DNA of 21,057 nucleotides. Source: an uncultured Prevotella sp. Lineage in GTDB: Bacteria; Bacteroidota; Bacteroidia; Bacteroidales; Bacteroidaceae. The stretch is from the NCBI GenBank assembly GCA_900318855.1, contig ONMG01000009.1, positions 1 to 21,057 of the forward strand. The letters run 5' to 3'. Position 1 is the stretch's first letter; every line of letters begins with the position of its first letter. The notes beneath the pieces were generated by a model that was given only the letters and a program-made list of their open reading frames with translations, did no database searches and was not told where the DNA came from. Below, piece after piece: positions 1 through 9,338 of the stretch. The position numbers were made by a program, and so were the translations under genes.

Positions 1-288
1 GGAAACCTCTACCAACAACTTAGTGCCGGCAGCTGGATTATAGAGCACATTGTCTTTAATGCAGCACCTTAGACGATTGGCGCCATCCACTTTTGGAACT
101 AAAGCCCAAGCCGTCTTTCCATTCTGCACTTCAGTAGAGGCTGTAGTGAGTATGGTCATGTTGCTTTTGTCAAGCACATGTTCATTAAATAGCACATGAG
201 CTATCTCACTGTCCTCTTGACCAATTATGCACAAAGGCGCCACAAAGGATAGCAATAAAGTCCTGCCTAACAGATTTAACAAATTCAT
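1..288 (-). CDS. N-terminus of an unidentified secreted protein (partial)
   Basis: An open frame of 96 codons runs from an ATG at 288 off the left edge. The first 23 or so residues (MNLLNLLGRTLLLSFVAPLC and a few more) form a hydrophobic signal peptide, and the visible mature part contains the stretch VQNGKTAWALVPKVDGANRL. I do not recognise a family in these 96 residues. The ATG was chosen because an ATG five bases upstream reads ATG-AAA-TGA and stops at once. The gene starts 61 bp after the stop of the DUF1735 lipoprotein and is probably the next member of the same operon, where glycan-binding or glycan-degrading secreted proteins are common. That role is inferred from position only. Confidence 0.7.
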   Translation of the reverse strand, partial: MNLLNLLGRTLLLSFVAPLCIIGQEDSEIAHVLFNEHVLDKSNMTILTTASTEVQNGKTAWALVPKVDGANRLRCCIKDNVLYNPAAGTKLLVEVS

Positions 289-312
289 TTCATCGATGTT
301 ATTTGTCAGTCC

Positions 313-331
313 CGACTCTTCTTCAGAGTCG
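313..331 (-). other. short intergenic hairpin in the PUL operon
   Basis: A 7-bp perfect stem (CGACTCT/AGAGTCG) closes a 5-nt loop in the 61-bp gap between the DUF1735 gene and the next gene. There is no T-run on the minus strand directly after it, so it does not look like a full terminator. It may be an mRNA processing or stability element that sets relative expression within the operon (inference). Confidence 0.4.
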
Positions 332-349
332 AGACCTATCACTTAGCAA

Positions 350-1327
350 CTATTCTCCCCAATCTACAGCCTGTTCCTCATCTGGAATTAAGGTATTGAT
401 TCTCCTCACCATCGTCATATTTCCTCGTGCCTCATAGCCAATTGCCGTACCAGGAAGCGAAGTAATGTCATCAAATGAGTAGTCAAGATTGAGTTGTACA
501 TACTTAAACATCAGATAGGGAACCTTCTCATCCATATGAGAATCTACACTATAGGTAGCCGGACTATTCAGTTTGAAGTTGATTCCAGAGTTTGCAGCGG
601 TCACCGTCAAGGTGTTATCGGGATTGAATGTAACGTAGATTTTATAGACATACCTATTCACATCATCATCAGTGATGGATCCCGCATAGAAGAAGATTGT
701 ACTATCGTTAACCACATATGCCTGACGTGTATTCACTGCAAAGGGGTTCTTTGTACTACCTTTTAGATAGACATTCATATTGGTCGACTGATAAGTACCC
801 GAGAAATCCGTGAACGGGATTACTCTTAGTATTGCCTTCTTATAGTTCTTTCTGGGATGTGGTGTGCAGCCAGGCCCACTTACAATGGTCAATGGCAGCA
901 CCCACTTGTAGAACATGTCTATATTGTGGAAATTAAAGTTTATCGGAAGTAATCCTTCACGCGCTCTTGCAGGTATCTTTACCGTCATGTCTGGAATACT
1001 ATAAAGCGAATCAGCCATAAGGGTATAGTAAAACTCCTTCCGGTTTTGGAAACGATCATAGTTGAGACTAGCCAAAGTGTCGGGGTCTAAAGCCACTTGA
1101 GCTGTTATCTCACTTTCATTAGCGTTGGTTCCGCTCACAATAACCGGCAGGTTGTAAGTAGACTTACCACCCGACTGATATTTCACATAAACATTAGTCA
1201 GACCAAGATCGTTGAGAGGAGCTTTGAACGACACATAGTTTTCATACAGCTCATCAGTCCATTCATCATTGCAAGAAGTGATGACCAAAGTCAGTATTGT
1301 CGAAAGAAAATATATAAGTTTTTTCAT
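350..1327 (-). CDS. surface lipoprotein with DUF1735 (BT_3987-like) N-terminal domain, SusE/F position
   Basis: Predicted outer-membrane lipoprotein of 325 residues. It has a short signal peptide and lipobox ITSC (Cys19 from the chosen start), followed by acidic NDEWTDE, which resembles the surface-export signal of Bacteroidetes lipoproteins. Roughly residues 25-170 resemble the DUF1735/BT_3987-like domain. The C-terminal half, ending in RRINTLIPDEEQAVDWGE, resembles the DUF4361/DUF4973-type domain found with it; I cannot decide which. Such proteins sit next to SusC/SusD and are thought to bind glycan at the cell surface; the ligand here is unknown. A longer frame starts at 1348 with an ATG overlapping the susD stop. 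I prefer the ATG at 1327 because it gives a typical signal peptide (MKKLIYFLST), but 1348 could serve as a translationally coupled start. Confidence 0.82.
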   Translation of the reverse strand: MKKLIYFLSTILTLVITSCNDEWTDELYENYVSFKAPLNDLGLTNVYVKYQSGGKSTYNLPVIVSGTNANESEITAQVALDPDTLASLNYDRFQNRKEFYYTLMADSLYSIPDMTVKIPARAREGLLPINFNFHNIDMFYKWVLPLTIVSGPGCTPHPRKNYKKAILRVIPFTDFSGTYQSTNMNVYLKGSTKNPFAVNTRQAYVVNDSTIFFYAGSITDDDVNRYVYKIYVTFNPDNTLTVTAANSGINFKLNSPATYSVDSHMDEKVPYLMFKYVQLNLDYSFDDITSLPGTAIGYEARGNMTMVRRINTLIPDEEQAVDWGE

Positions 1328-1340
1328 ACTAATCAGTCTT

Positions 1341-3419
1341 TTAATCATAAGTTTGCCAACCGGGATTTTGAGTGAGACGAAGATTACGTTTAAGCTCGCT
1401 CTTGGGCAACGGCCAGAAATACATCTTGTCGCTGAAGGTCGTTGGGAATTGGGTTACCACCACGGGGGAGTGGAACAACTCCTTTTGTTGATAAGTCATC
1501 ATTACATTGCAGCCATAAATAGGCAGCGACTCCTCAACAGGAGCATCCTTCCATCTTCTAAGATCGTAGTAACGCTGACCTTCTCCAACAAGTTCTATCT
1601 GACGTTCTCTCTTTATCTTGGCTCGGAGCCTGGCAGCATCTCCATAGGTATCATCGCTATAATCAGGTAGTCCAGCCCGAATGCGTATAGGCCGAATACC
1701 TTTCTTAATTTCATCGATGCTACGTGAAATATCATAAGTTTTAGAAGCATCCCAGGATGCCACTTGATAACCTTTAGTCAGCTCATTGAGTGCCTCGGCA
1801 TACATCAATAGGATATCGGCATAGCGAATGGCAGGCTCTGTCTTGAACACTTTCTCTTCGTAGCTGTTTGCATCATTCGTATCGAAAGGATGAACATACT
1901 TTCTGAATCCTATACCTGTACGAAGCCAGTCTTCACCGTTGTTATAACCTTCATCAAATCCATTGTGACCACCGCGATAGTACCATGAATAATAATTACG
2001 ATGATCCGCTTGTTTGGCGTTGGATAATGGCCAGAAACAGCCATTATAGGCAATAGTAGCATAGAAACGAGGCTCGCGGTTAGCATATTGCAAAGACACG
2101 TCAGCACACAACGGAGCATATTTCCCTTCCTTTACATCTTGGGATGTGGTAAACCCAGCAGGACGTTCACTGCCGTCTCCCCGACCAATCTCCTTATCCT
2201 TGCCGGGCACATCCGTTCCATCATTCATATAATAGGCATCCACCTGCTTTTGTGTTGCTCCAATTGTATTGAAGCCACCAGCAAATTTGGGAAGCATATA
2301 ATAAATCATCCATAACAGTCCACGTGTTGTCTGATTGTTTCCATTGGTTCCGCGTGTAAATATGATTTCCGGATTTGAAGAACCTATCAACTCTCCGTCA
2401 AAAACAGCTCGATAAGACAGATACGGATCTATGTTCGCCCATCCATTGGGCCACTCCTTATTCGAGAATTCTGCATTATAGGGAGGAGTTATTGTCTTGG
2501 GGAAATCTGAAGTTCCTACCATATTCGTCCCTGTGACATAAATTTCGTAAACTCCGAGGTCGATGACATCTTTGCAGGCAGCTGCGGCTTTCGCCCACTT
2601 TTCCTCATTATATTCCGCATTTAAGAGCTGTCGACCTTTATCATCCGTTAATTGCTTGGCATAGTTATCTTTATTACCATTCATCAAAGGACTGGCAGCA
2701 TAGAGAAGTGCCTTAGCACGCGTTGCGAGAGCCGCCCCTCGTGTAGGACGCGCGATATTCAGCGCATCGCGCTTTAGAGGAAGGCGCTTAGCAGCCTCTA
2801 TCATCTGTTGACAGATATAGTCGACACATTCATCGTATGTATTACGGGGTGAACTTAAAGCTGCATCACTCTGAGTATAATCAAGTTCACCGTCCGGCGT
2901 TTCAATAATGGGTACAGGACCATACTTTCTCAACAGCAACCAATAAAGGTAACCTCTCAGGAAATAAGCCTGTCCCTTGTAATCCTCAATCTCATCCGCT
3001 GTCAGGTCTTTGTTATACTTTATGTACTTTAAAAATTCTGATGCCTGCCGTATGCCTTTATAGCACATGGCCCAGTTTTCATTATAGTCGTCCTCATTGT
3101 AACGTCCATTTTTAAAGTTTGCATAGCTCACCACTTTTTCGTTATGATATCCTGCGGATGCACCATAATAAATGTCATCAGCAAAATTATGCGGATCCTC
3201 AGAAAAATTGCAAACGTCACCATTCTGAACCAACAGGAAACTATAGGCATGCGCGAGCCATTGCTCTACATAAGGCTTTTCCGCAAAAGCCTTCTCCATG
3301 GTCAGTCTATCCTTAAAGTATTTCTCTGTATCCAGGTAGTCATTGCATGAAGTAAGGCAAAGCAACCCAAACAGGGAACACACAACAAATGACATTCTTA
3401 ATTTCATCGTCTTCTTCAT
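1341..3419 (-). CDS. susD: SusD/RagB family nutrient-binding outer-membrane lipoprotein
   Basis: SusD-like lid protein that pairs with the SusC barrel to capture oligosaccharide at the cell surface. It has 692 residues, longer than the usual 500-600. The lipobox LTSC places the lipidated cysteine at residue 25, followed by NDYLDTEKYF, the typical SusD N-terminus. Recognisable family stretches are the helical segment with YFLRGYLYWLLLRKYGPVPI (about 150-175), RPTRGAALATRAKALLYAAS (about 227-246), AIRYADILLMYAEALNEL, and RERQIELVGEGQRYYDLRRW near the C-terminus. Its ATG overlaps the susC stop by one base (TAATG), so translation is probably coupled. The gene symbol gives the family only; the substrate is not starch by any evidence here. 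Confidence 0.95.
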   Translation of the reverse strand: MKKTMKLRMSFVVCSLFGLLCLTSCNDYLDTEKYFKDRLTMEKAFAEKPYVEQWLAHAYSFLLVQNGDVCNFSEDPHNFADDIYYGASAGYHNEKVVSYANFKNGRYNEDDYNENWAMCYKGIRQASEFLKYIKYNKDLTADEIEDYKGQAYFLRGYLYWLLLRKYGPVPIIETPDGELDYTQSDAALSSPRNTYDECVDYICQQMIEAAKRLPLKRDALNIARPTRGAALATRAKALLYAASPLMNGNKDNYAKQLTDDKGRQLLNAEYNEEKWAKAAAACKDVIDLGVYEIYVTGTNMVGTSDFPKTITPPYNAEFSNKEWPNGWANIDPYLSYRAVFDGELIGSSNPEIIFTRGTNGNNQTTRGLLWMIYYMLPKFAGGFNTIGATQKQVDAYYMNDGTDVPGKDKEIGRGDGSERPAGFTTSQDVKEGKYAPLCADVSLQYANREPRFYATIAYNGCFWPLSNAKQADHRNYYSWYYRGGHNGFDEGYNNGEDWLRTGIGFRKYVHPFDTNDANSYEEKVFKTEPAIRYADILLMYAEALNELTKGYQVASWDASKTYDISRSIDEIKKGIRPIRIRAGLPDYSDDTYGDAARLRAKIKRERQIELVGEGQRYYDLRRWKDAPVEESLPIYGCNVMMTYQQKELFHSPVVVTQFPTTFSDKMYFWPLPKSELKRNLRLTQNPGWQTYD

Positions 3420-6400
3420 TAAATGTTAACATTAAGTCCCAGTGTAAGTGTTTTGGCAATCGGATACTCCGTTCCGGTACTACTGCCAAGTTCGGGATCC
3501 CACATCTTGAATTTCGAGAAGGTCAGTAAGTTTGTACCTATGAAGAACACTCTAACCCCCGATAGGTGAAGTTTTGTCATCATGCTCTTAGGGAAAGAAT
3601 AGCCAATCTCCAATGTTTTCAGACGCAAGTACCGTCCGTCCCGAATCCAATAATCTGATGCACGATAATTATTTGCGTTTCCACCATAGCTAAGGCGGGG
3701 ATAGGAAGCATTCGGATCCTCAGTTGCCTTGGTGCCAGAAATCTCGGAACTTATCCATCGATTCGAGTGAACTAAATCTGTGAACGGGGTTCCCCAATCA
3801 CCGTTATTAAACACGTAGACATTGGCACCGTTAATTAGGAACGAAGACTTACCTGCACCTTGAAAGTGAATATTAGCATCAATTCCCTTCCACTGTACCG
3901 ACATACCCACACCATAAATAAGGTTTGGACGAGCTGTAGCACCAATAGGAGCAGTATCGAGACTGTTTACAACGCCATCACCATTAACATCAGCATACTT
4001 AATATCACCAGGCATATATGAGCCAAAAGTTTGTTTAGGACTATTCTTGATATCCTCCCAATCCTTAAAGAGTCCCAACGACTTCAATCCCCAAATCTGT
4101 CCTACTCTATGCCCTGTGTACATTAGATAAGGATAGGCATTGTTCTCCTCGTCAATAGCCAGAATTTTATTCTTGCTGTACGTCCAGTTACCACGCACTG
4201 TAAGCTTCACCTTTCCAATATCTTGTCTGAAGGTGAAATTACCATCTATACCCGTAGAGTGAACACGGCCTATATTTGCTGTTGGCTTACTCTCCAATCC
4301 GATCATATCCGGCAGATGATTACGCTGATAATAAATACCACTACGGAATTCATTGAAATAATCGGCCGTAATAACAAACTTATCATTAAAGAGCGACAGG
4401 TCAACTCCTAAATCTCTCTTCTTGGCTTCTTCCCAAGTAACATTGCGTGAAGCGATTTGAGTATAGTAGAGTTGCTGGTAAGCATTCGTAAATCCGAAAT
4501 CTCCCCAATCATATATGCTGTTACTTACGCCGAGAGTATACAGGTAAGGGAAACGTGCACCAATATTGTCGTCACCAACTTTACCATAGGAATATCTAAT
4601 CTTAAACATATTCAGCCACGACACATGGTCCTTGACAAATTTCTCCTCGGCAATATTCCAGGCCACTGAGTACGCTGGGAAGAATCCCCACTGATGGCCT
4701 TTAGCAAAATTCTCAGAACCGGTATAACCGAAGTTGAAATCTATAAAGTACTTGTAAGCAAAATTATAAGTTGCTCGTCCTGCAAGCGTTTCGTGCCGCC
4801 GGCTAATACCTTCCTTGACATCAGTGCCCACATTATCTGTGCGTTCCTCAGAGTCGGCGTTGAATTTCAGCGTTCCACCAATGTGATGCAACTTGGCCAA
4901 TGTCCGCTGATAGTTGAGCCAAACGTCAACAAACTCTTTCTTACGCCCCGTAGCACTCGATGTCTGATGCATTTGCTGGGGGCCATCGATATGAGTAAAA
5001 ATAAGGTTACCCTGAGAGTCTCTGTTTCTTTCTGCCTTCCAGACATTTGGCAACATCAAACGTGCTATGTAGTTATTGTTCGAAATATCGTATCCTATAT
5101 TAGCAGTCATTGTAAGCCCTTTTGTTATGAAGTCAAAATTTTGCTCCCATGTAGCGTTTGTCTGAATATTATTTTGCCACGTATCTGCATATCCAGTCTG
5201 AGTTGAAGCAACCCAGGGATTCATCCATTCACCTCCCCACGCTGACGGGACATAGCCATTGGAATACACTATGGGCTGTTGCACAGGCGACGTGTACAGC
5301 ATATTCCTCCAAATATTGGTTCCGTTCTGCAGTCCTGGCATATTCTGTTTCGAAAGCCTTCCTGCCACTCCAACCTTCAGAACTGAGGTCTTTGTGATAT
5401 TCAAGTCAGTGTTTAAGCGATAGTTCAGCACACGATAGTCAGCATTCGTCGGATAATCGTCTTCCAATGCGTCGTCAGTTTTATACATTCCTTTTTCATC
5501 AATAAAGCTGGCTGAAACATAATATCGTGCAGTAGTACCGCCTCCACTCACATTTACCGAAGCACGATATGTAGGAGCACCAGTCTTCAATAACACATCT
5601 TTCCAATTCACATTGGGATAAAGGTCGGGGTCTAATCCTCTTTTTAATATATTCAGTTCCTCTGCCGAATATATCGGCTCCTGATTACGCGTAATACGAG
5701 CCTCATTAATGAGTTGAGCGTATTCATTCCCCTCTATCACATTAGGAGTAAAAGTCCGAGTATTCCACGAGCCTTCCACCTTGGCAGAGATATCAACCTT
5801 TCCGGCTTTGCCATGTTTAGTAGTAATAAGCACCACACCATTGGCACCTTTATCACCGTAAATAGCAGTAGCCGAGGCATCCTTTAGAACAGAAAACGAT
5901 TCTATATCCTCAACATTCACATCATTGATGTCACGAGGGAAACCGTCGACCAACACATAGGCACTTGTATTGGCTCCAAAAGTAGATATACCCCGAATCC
6001 AGAACTCCGAGATATTCTTTCCGGGCTGTCCTGAAGTCTGTCTGGCCATTACACCAGCCACATTACCAGCAAGAGAGTTGACCAAGCTGGCTGTGGGATT
6101 AGCCTGCAACTGGCTTACTTCCACATTGGTGATAGCTCCGGTAACGGTGAGCTTCTTTTGAGCGCCCATACCGGTAACCACCACTTCATCAAGCGAGCTC
6201 TGCTTCGACTCCTTTAAGACTACATTGATTACATTCTTGTCCTTAACCAATATTTCCTGGGTTTCGTAGCCCACATAGGAAAAAATCAAAGTAGAATATT
6301 TGCTGACCTTAATTTTATATTTTCCGTTTATATCTGTGGCACTGCCGATACCTGGTTGATTCTTTATTGTGACATTGGCTCCAATAAGTGGCTCCTTGTG

Positions 6401-6493
6401 GTCATCAAGTACTGTTCCAGTTACCTCCATCTGTTGGGCATTCCCAGCAAGTGACAGAAATAGGAACAAGAGAGTTAACAAATAATATTTCAT
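3419..6493 (-). CDS. susC: SusC/RagA family TonB-linked outer-membrane transporter
   Basis: TonB-dependent import channel of 1024 residues. In order: a signal peptide ending around GNAQ (residue 20), a carboxypeptidase-regulatory-like beta-sandwich (about 22-95, VTGTVLDDHKEPLIGANVTI), a TonB-box-like DEVVVTGMG (102-110), a plug domain ending in GDKGANGVVLITTKHGKAG (about 210-230), and a 22-strand-type barrel ending in LTLGLNVNI. There is no N-terminal STN domain, so it is not the kind of SusC that signals to an anti-sigma factor and ECF sigma factor. It lies 10 bp downstream of the NHL lipoprotein gene and overlaps susD by one base. It would import the glycan captured by SusD into the periplasm; the substrate cannot be read from the sequence. 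Confidence 0.96.
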   Translation of the reverse strand: MKYYLLTLLFLFLSLAGNAQQMEVTGTVLDDHKEPLIGANVTIKNQPGIGSATDINGKYKIKVSKYSTLIFSYVGYETQEILVKDKNVINVVLKESKQSSLDEVVVTGMGAQKKLTVTGAITNVEVSQLQANPTASLVNSLAGNVAGVMARQTSGQPGKNISEFWIRGISTFGANTSAYVLVDGFPRDINDVNVEDIESFSVLKDASATAIYGDKGANGVVLITTKHGKAGKVDISAKVEGSWNTRTFTPNVIEGNEYAQLINEARITRNQEPIYSAEELNILKRGLDPDLYPNVNWKDVLLKTGAPTYRASVNVSGGGTTARYYVSASFIDEKGMYKTDDALEDDYPTNADYRVLNYRLNTDLNITKTSVLKVGVAGRLSKQNMPGLQNGTNIWRNMLYTSPVQQPIVYSNGYVPSAWGGEWMNPWVASTQTGYADTWQNNIQTNATWEQNFDFITKGLTMTANIGYDISNNNYIARLMLPNVWKAERNRDSQGNLIFTHIDGPQQMHQTSSATGRKKEFVDVWLNYQRTLAKLHHIGGTLKFNADSEERTDNVGTDVKEGISRRHETLAGRATYNFAYKYFIDFNFGYTGSENFAKGHQWGFFPAYSVAWNIAEEKFVKDHVSWLNMFKIRYSYGKVGDDNIGARFPYLYTLGVSNSIYDWGDFGFTNAYQQLYYTQIASRNVTWEEAKKRDLGVDLSLFNDKFVITADYFNEFRSGIYYQRNHLPDMIGLESKPTANIGRVHSTGIDGNFTFRQDIGKVKLTVRGNWTYSKNKILAIDEENNAYPYLMYTGHRVGQIWGLKSLGLFKDWEDIKNSPKQTFGSYMPGDIKYADVNGDGVVNSLDTAPIGATARPNLIYGVGMSVQWKGIDANIHFQGAGKSSFLINGANVYVFNNGDWGTPFTDLVHSNRWISSEISGTKATEDPNASYPRLSYGGNANNYRASDYWIRDGRYLRLKTLEIGYSFPKSMMTKLHLSGVRVFFIGTNLLTFSKFKMWDPELGSSTGTEYPIAKTLTLGLNVNI

Positions 6494-6503
6494 GGGCTTG
6501 CTA

Positions 6504-7901
6504 TTATTCTGACATATTTATATATCTAAGAGCATGATTGTAGTAGTCGGCAATATAGAAGATGTTATTTACATCATCATAATAAATGCCATCGGGCCAG
6601 TTAAACCGTGCTTCCTTTCTCAGGTCCCCATCGACAAGTCCTTTTGTTGAGCCATCAAGTGATGTGCTTCCACGACCTGCGAAAGTAGTCATTCGAGCAT
6701 CAGGTGTTAGAATACGAATACAGTCATTTCCAGAATCGGTAATATAGAAATCATAAACATCCTCACGGGCCTCACGCACATATTGAAGATTCTTCACAAA
6801 AACACCTTGATACCCCCAGCTAAAACGGATATCAGTACCTACACCATCTTGATAACCTTGTTGCGAGAAATTCCCAGCAAAGAAGATTGGAGGCTCCAAG
6901 GTCTTGGTCTTGAAATCATAAAAAGATTTTGCGATGTAACCGTGATATTCATCGAACAGATACATCCATTTACCTGAAGGATGGAAGAACATCCTGAAAT
7001 TTGGACCAAGAACTCTAAAAGAGCCTATCAGGTCACCACTTTGGGTCTTTCTGTTATAACGAAAGACACGAGCATTAGAACCACTCATATAGAAGATTTC
7101 TCCATCTACGGGATTAACCGCCACACTATTACACATGATTGTCGTAGCCAACGTACGCACGGTCTTAAACTGTGAGGCACGCGTGAGATACATCACAGCA
7201 ATAGAATTTTCATTTTCGGTACCCGAGCCATTAGAAATCAACAGTGTGTCCCCGCTTTTAGTCCAGCATGCGGAACTGGGGCGGTTCATACCCCCAGCGC
7301 CACTTGGAATACATGTAGAGACCGTCTTGTTCTTCAAATCTATCAAGCGCACATTGGTTCCCCACTCAAGATAGAACAACTTGCTGGGATCCTTCGGATC
7401 GATGGTCAGCCAATAGGGGTTCACCAAGCCAGCTTCCTCAAACGGGCCATCTTTCATGGAAGACTTTCCATATTGATCCACATTTCGAATCAGGGTGCGC
7501 ACAACCGGTTTAAAAATATACTTGAAGGCGTTTGCTGATGTAGCCGTCTTGGTGGTTACACCGTCAGTGACAGAAACAGCAACCGGACCATCACAGCGAG
7601 AGGGAATCATACAGTAAACGCATTCACCATCAGAGCCTATTACATTGGCGCTCTTATCTCCAATAGTAACGGTAATCTTTGTTTTATCGGTACCAAAATT
7701 CTTACCATAGATAAACATCTTTGTGCGTACCGAGCCACTATCCGGACTAAATTCTGTGATAGTAACATCCTCCTTGGGGTTGAAAAGCGTGTTCGAGGTG
7801 CTGCTTCCGTTATCACTGCATGCCGCTGTTAGCAGGGTCATTGCAACGACCGGAAGACAGCAAGTCATCCACACTATTGTCTTATAGAACCTTTTATTCA
7901 T
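6504..7901 (-). CDS. IPT/TIG and NHL-repeat lipoprotein of a PUL
   Basis: Lipoprotein of 465 residues with signal peptide and lipobox LTAAC (Cys28), then SDNGSS. Residues about 45-128 form an IPT/TIG immunoglobulin-like domain (ITEFSPDSGSVRTKMFIYGKNF). From about 150 to the end there are beta-propeller NHL-type repeats, clearest in the last one (WPDGIYYDDVNNIFYIADYY) and in VNPYWLTIDPKDPSKLFYLE. This architecture recurs beside SusC/SusD pairs in Bacteroidetes and probably forms a surface glycan-binding protein; no catalytic role is known to me. The stop lies 10 bp before the susC start and the gene begins 48 bp after the FISUMP-repeat gene, consistent with one operon. Confidence 0.85.
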   Translation of the reverse strand: MNKRFYKTIVWMTCCLPVVAMTLLTAACSDNGSSTSNTLFNPKEDVTITEFSPDSGSVRTKMFIYGKNFGTDKTKITVTIGDKSANVIGSDGECVYCMIPSRCDGPVAVSVTDGVTTKTATSANAFKYIFKPVVRTLIRNVDQYGKSSMKDGPFEEAGLVNPYWLTIDPKDPSKLFYLEWGTNVRLIDLKNKTVSTCIPSGAGGMNRPSSACWTKSGDTLLISNGSGTENENSIAVMYLTRASQFKTVRTLATTIMCNSVAVNPVDGEIFYMSGSNARVFRYNRKTQSGDLIGSFRVLGPNFRMFFHPSGKWMYLFDEYHGYIAKSFYDFKTKTLEPPIFFAGNFSQQGYQDGVGTDIRFSWGYQGVFVKNLQYVREAREDVYDFYITDSGNDCIRILTPDARMTTFAGRGSTSLDGSTKGLVDGDLRKEARFNWPDGIYYDDVNNIFYIADYYNHALRYINMSE

Positions 7902-7949
7902 ATGTGCTGATTATAGTTCGTGATTGTTTTGGGGTGTGTCTCCTGTAAT

Positions 7950-9299
7950 TTACTTCACTACGAATTTCTTTCCATCCTTAATGTAAATACCCTTTGACAG
8001 TTTTCCGGGATTCACACGGACACCAGACAGCGTATAGACTGCAGATTCCACAGCCGTTTTGCTCTTGGCACTTGTGATGCCCGTAGTGACAGGCAAGACA
8101 GCTCTCACACCATATCCCCAGAAACGGTCATTGACGTTATTATTCCAACTACTACCGGAATTGATACCAAGCGCTCTTGCTTGTGTGTACTTACCTTCAC
8201 GCACATCGAGCGAGCTCGTCCAGTAGTAACCCGTATTGTTGACAGCCTCGGGTTGTTTATCAAAATAGCCCAAAGCCGGGAGGAATATGCTATTACCATT
8301 CGTCCCTGTGATTCTGTAGCCATTCATACCTTCAACTGTCTCCCACGACCACGTGCATTTTTCCCTCAATTCATCTATCTCTTCCAACGTCGGCATTCTC
8401 CAACTACCACCGTAGTTCACGCTTGCGGCATCGTCTTTTGGCTGAAGGGTTACCAAACCATCAGTTTCATTATACTTCTTCATCGTGGTGCCATCAGCAT
8501 TTGCCCCTAAGAAATAGGATTCCCAGGAGAATTCATCCATCGTTTTGTTGAACGTCTCGCCCCATGCATAGTAAAGTCCGGCCTCTGACGGCTTGCTTGC
8601 ACCAACATTGAATGATGCCCACTTCACGCTCACTCCCAAGTCGACAACCGTAGGAACAGCCATGGTTGCACCGCTCTTTGACGAGGCATCGACAGGACGA
8701 ATCGTATAGCCGTAGAAACGGTCGTCATTATTGAATCCGGCTGGAGTCTTTAACTGCAAAGACATGCTCCGTGCCTTGGCATATCGGCCACTGACAAAGT
8801 AAAAAGCCAGAGTACTTGTCCAATAATATCCCGACGAGCCTTGCCCTGCATTAAACCAGCCGGACATGGGCAAGAAGATGCTATTGCCGTTAGGTCCGGT
8901 GACCTTATAGCCACTGATATCGTCTACCGTCGTAAGTTCCCAAGTGCATTTCTTCACCAATTCGCTGCACTCCTCCAATGTTGGGGTACGCCATTTACTT
9001 CCGAGATTGACAGTGGCAGGATCGTCGTCAGAAGACATCGTGGTAAGCCCGTCCTCATCGTAGTACTTTATAAATTCCTCACCGTCGCCATACTTGTAAT
9101 TACCCCAGCCATAAGCACTCTTTGTGCTCGTTTCTCCCCAAGCATAGTACTTACCATACTCAGAAGCCTTGGTGGCACCCAGGTTAAAAGATGCCCATTT
9201 AACACTCAGCCCCAAGTCTACAGATTCAGGTTGCTGATAATCCTGTGCACTTGCTGCCATAACAGACAGGCAAGCAGTCAAAAGTAAAAATGCTTTCAT
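7950..9299 (-). CDS. secreted protein with two FISUMP/DUF1566-like repeats and a T9SS-type C-terminal tail
   Basis: A 449-residue secreted protein with a signal peptide cleaved near ASAQ (residue 19). Two tandem copies follow (about 24-205 and 217-405), each running VDLG-SVKWASFN-GA, YYAWGET, WRTPTLEE or WRMPTLEE, CTW, NGNSIFLP, GYYWTS, and a closing DRF-GY-RPV or DRFWGYGVRAV. This is the pattern of the Fibrobacter succinogenes major paralogous domain/DUF1566 group, which has a lectin-like look but no settled function. The last 40 or so residues (YTLSGVRVNPGKLSKGIYIK, ending DGKKFVVK) match the C-terminal sorting tails of proteins exported by the type IX system. It stands 39 bp after the GH109-like gene. 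Surface attachment and glycan binding are inferred from context. Confidence 0.8.
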   Translation of the reverse strand: MKAFLLLTACLSVMAASAQDYQQPESVDLGLSVKWASFNLGATKASEYGKYYAWGETSTKSAYGWGNYKYGDGEEFIKYYDEDGLTTMSSDDDPATVNLGSKWRTPTLEECSELVKKCTWELTTVDDISGYKVTGPNGNSIFLPMSGWFNAGQGSSGYYWTSTLAFYFVSGRYAKARSMSLQLKTPAGFNNDDRFYGYTIRPVDASSKSGATMAVPTVVDLGVSVKWASFNVGASKPSEAGLYYAWGETFNKTMDEFSWESYFLGANADGTTMKKYNETDGLVTLQPKDDAASVNYGGSWRMPTLEEIDELREKCTWSWETVEGMNGYRITGTNGNSIFLPALGYFDKQPEAVNNTGYYWTSSLDVREGKYTQARALGINSGSSWNNNVNDRFWGYGVRAVLPVTTGITSAKSKTAVESAVYTLSGVRVNPGKLSKGIYIKDGKKFVVK

Positions 9300-9338
9300 A
9301 ATGAATCGATTTGAGTTAATAACTATCTTGTTGGTAAT

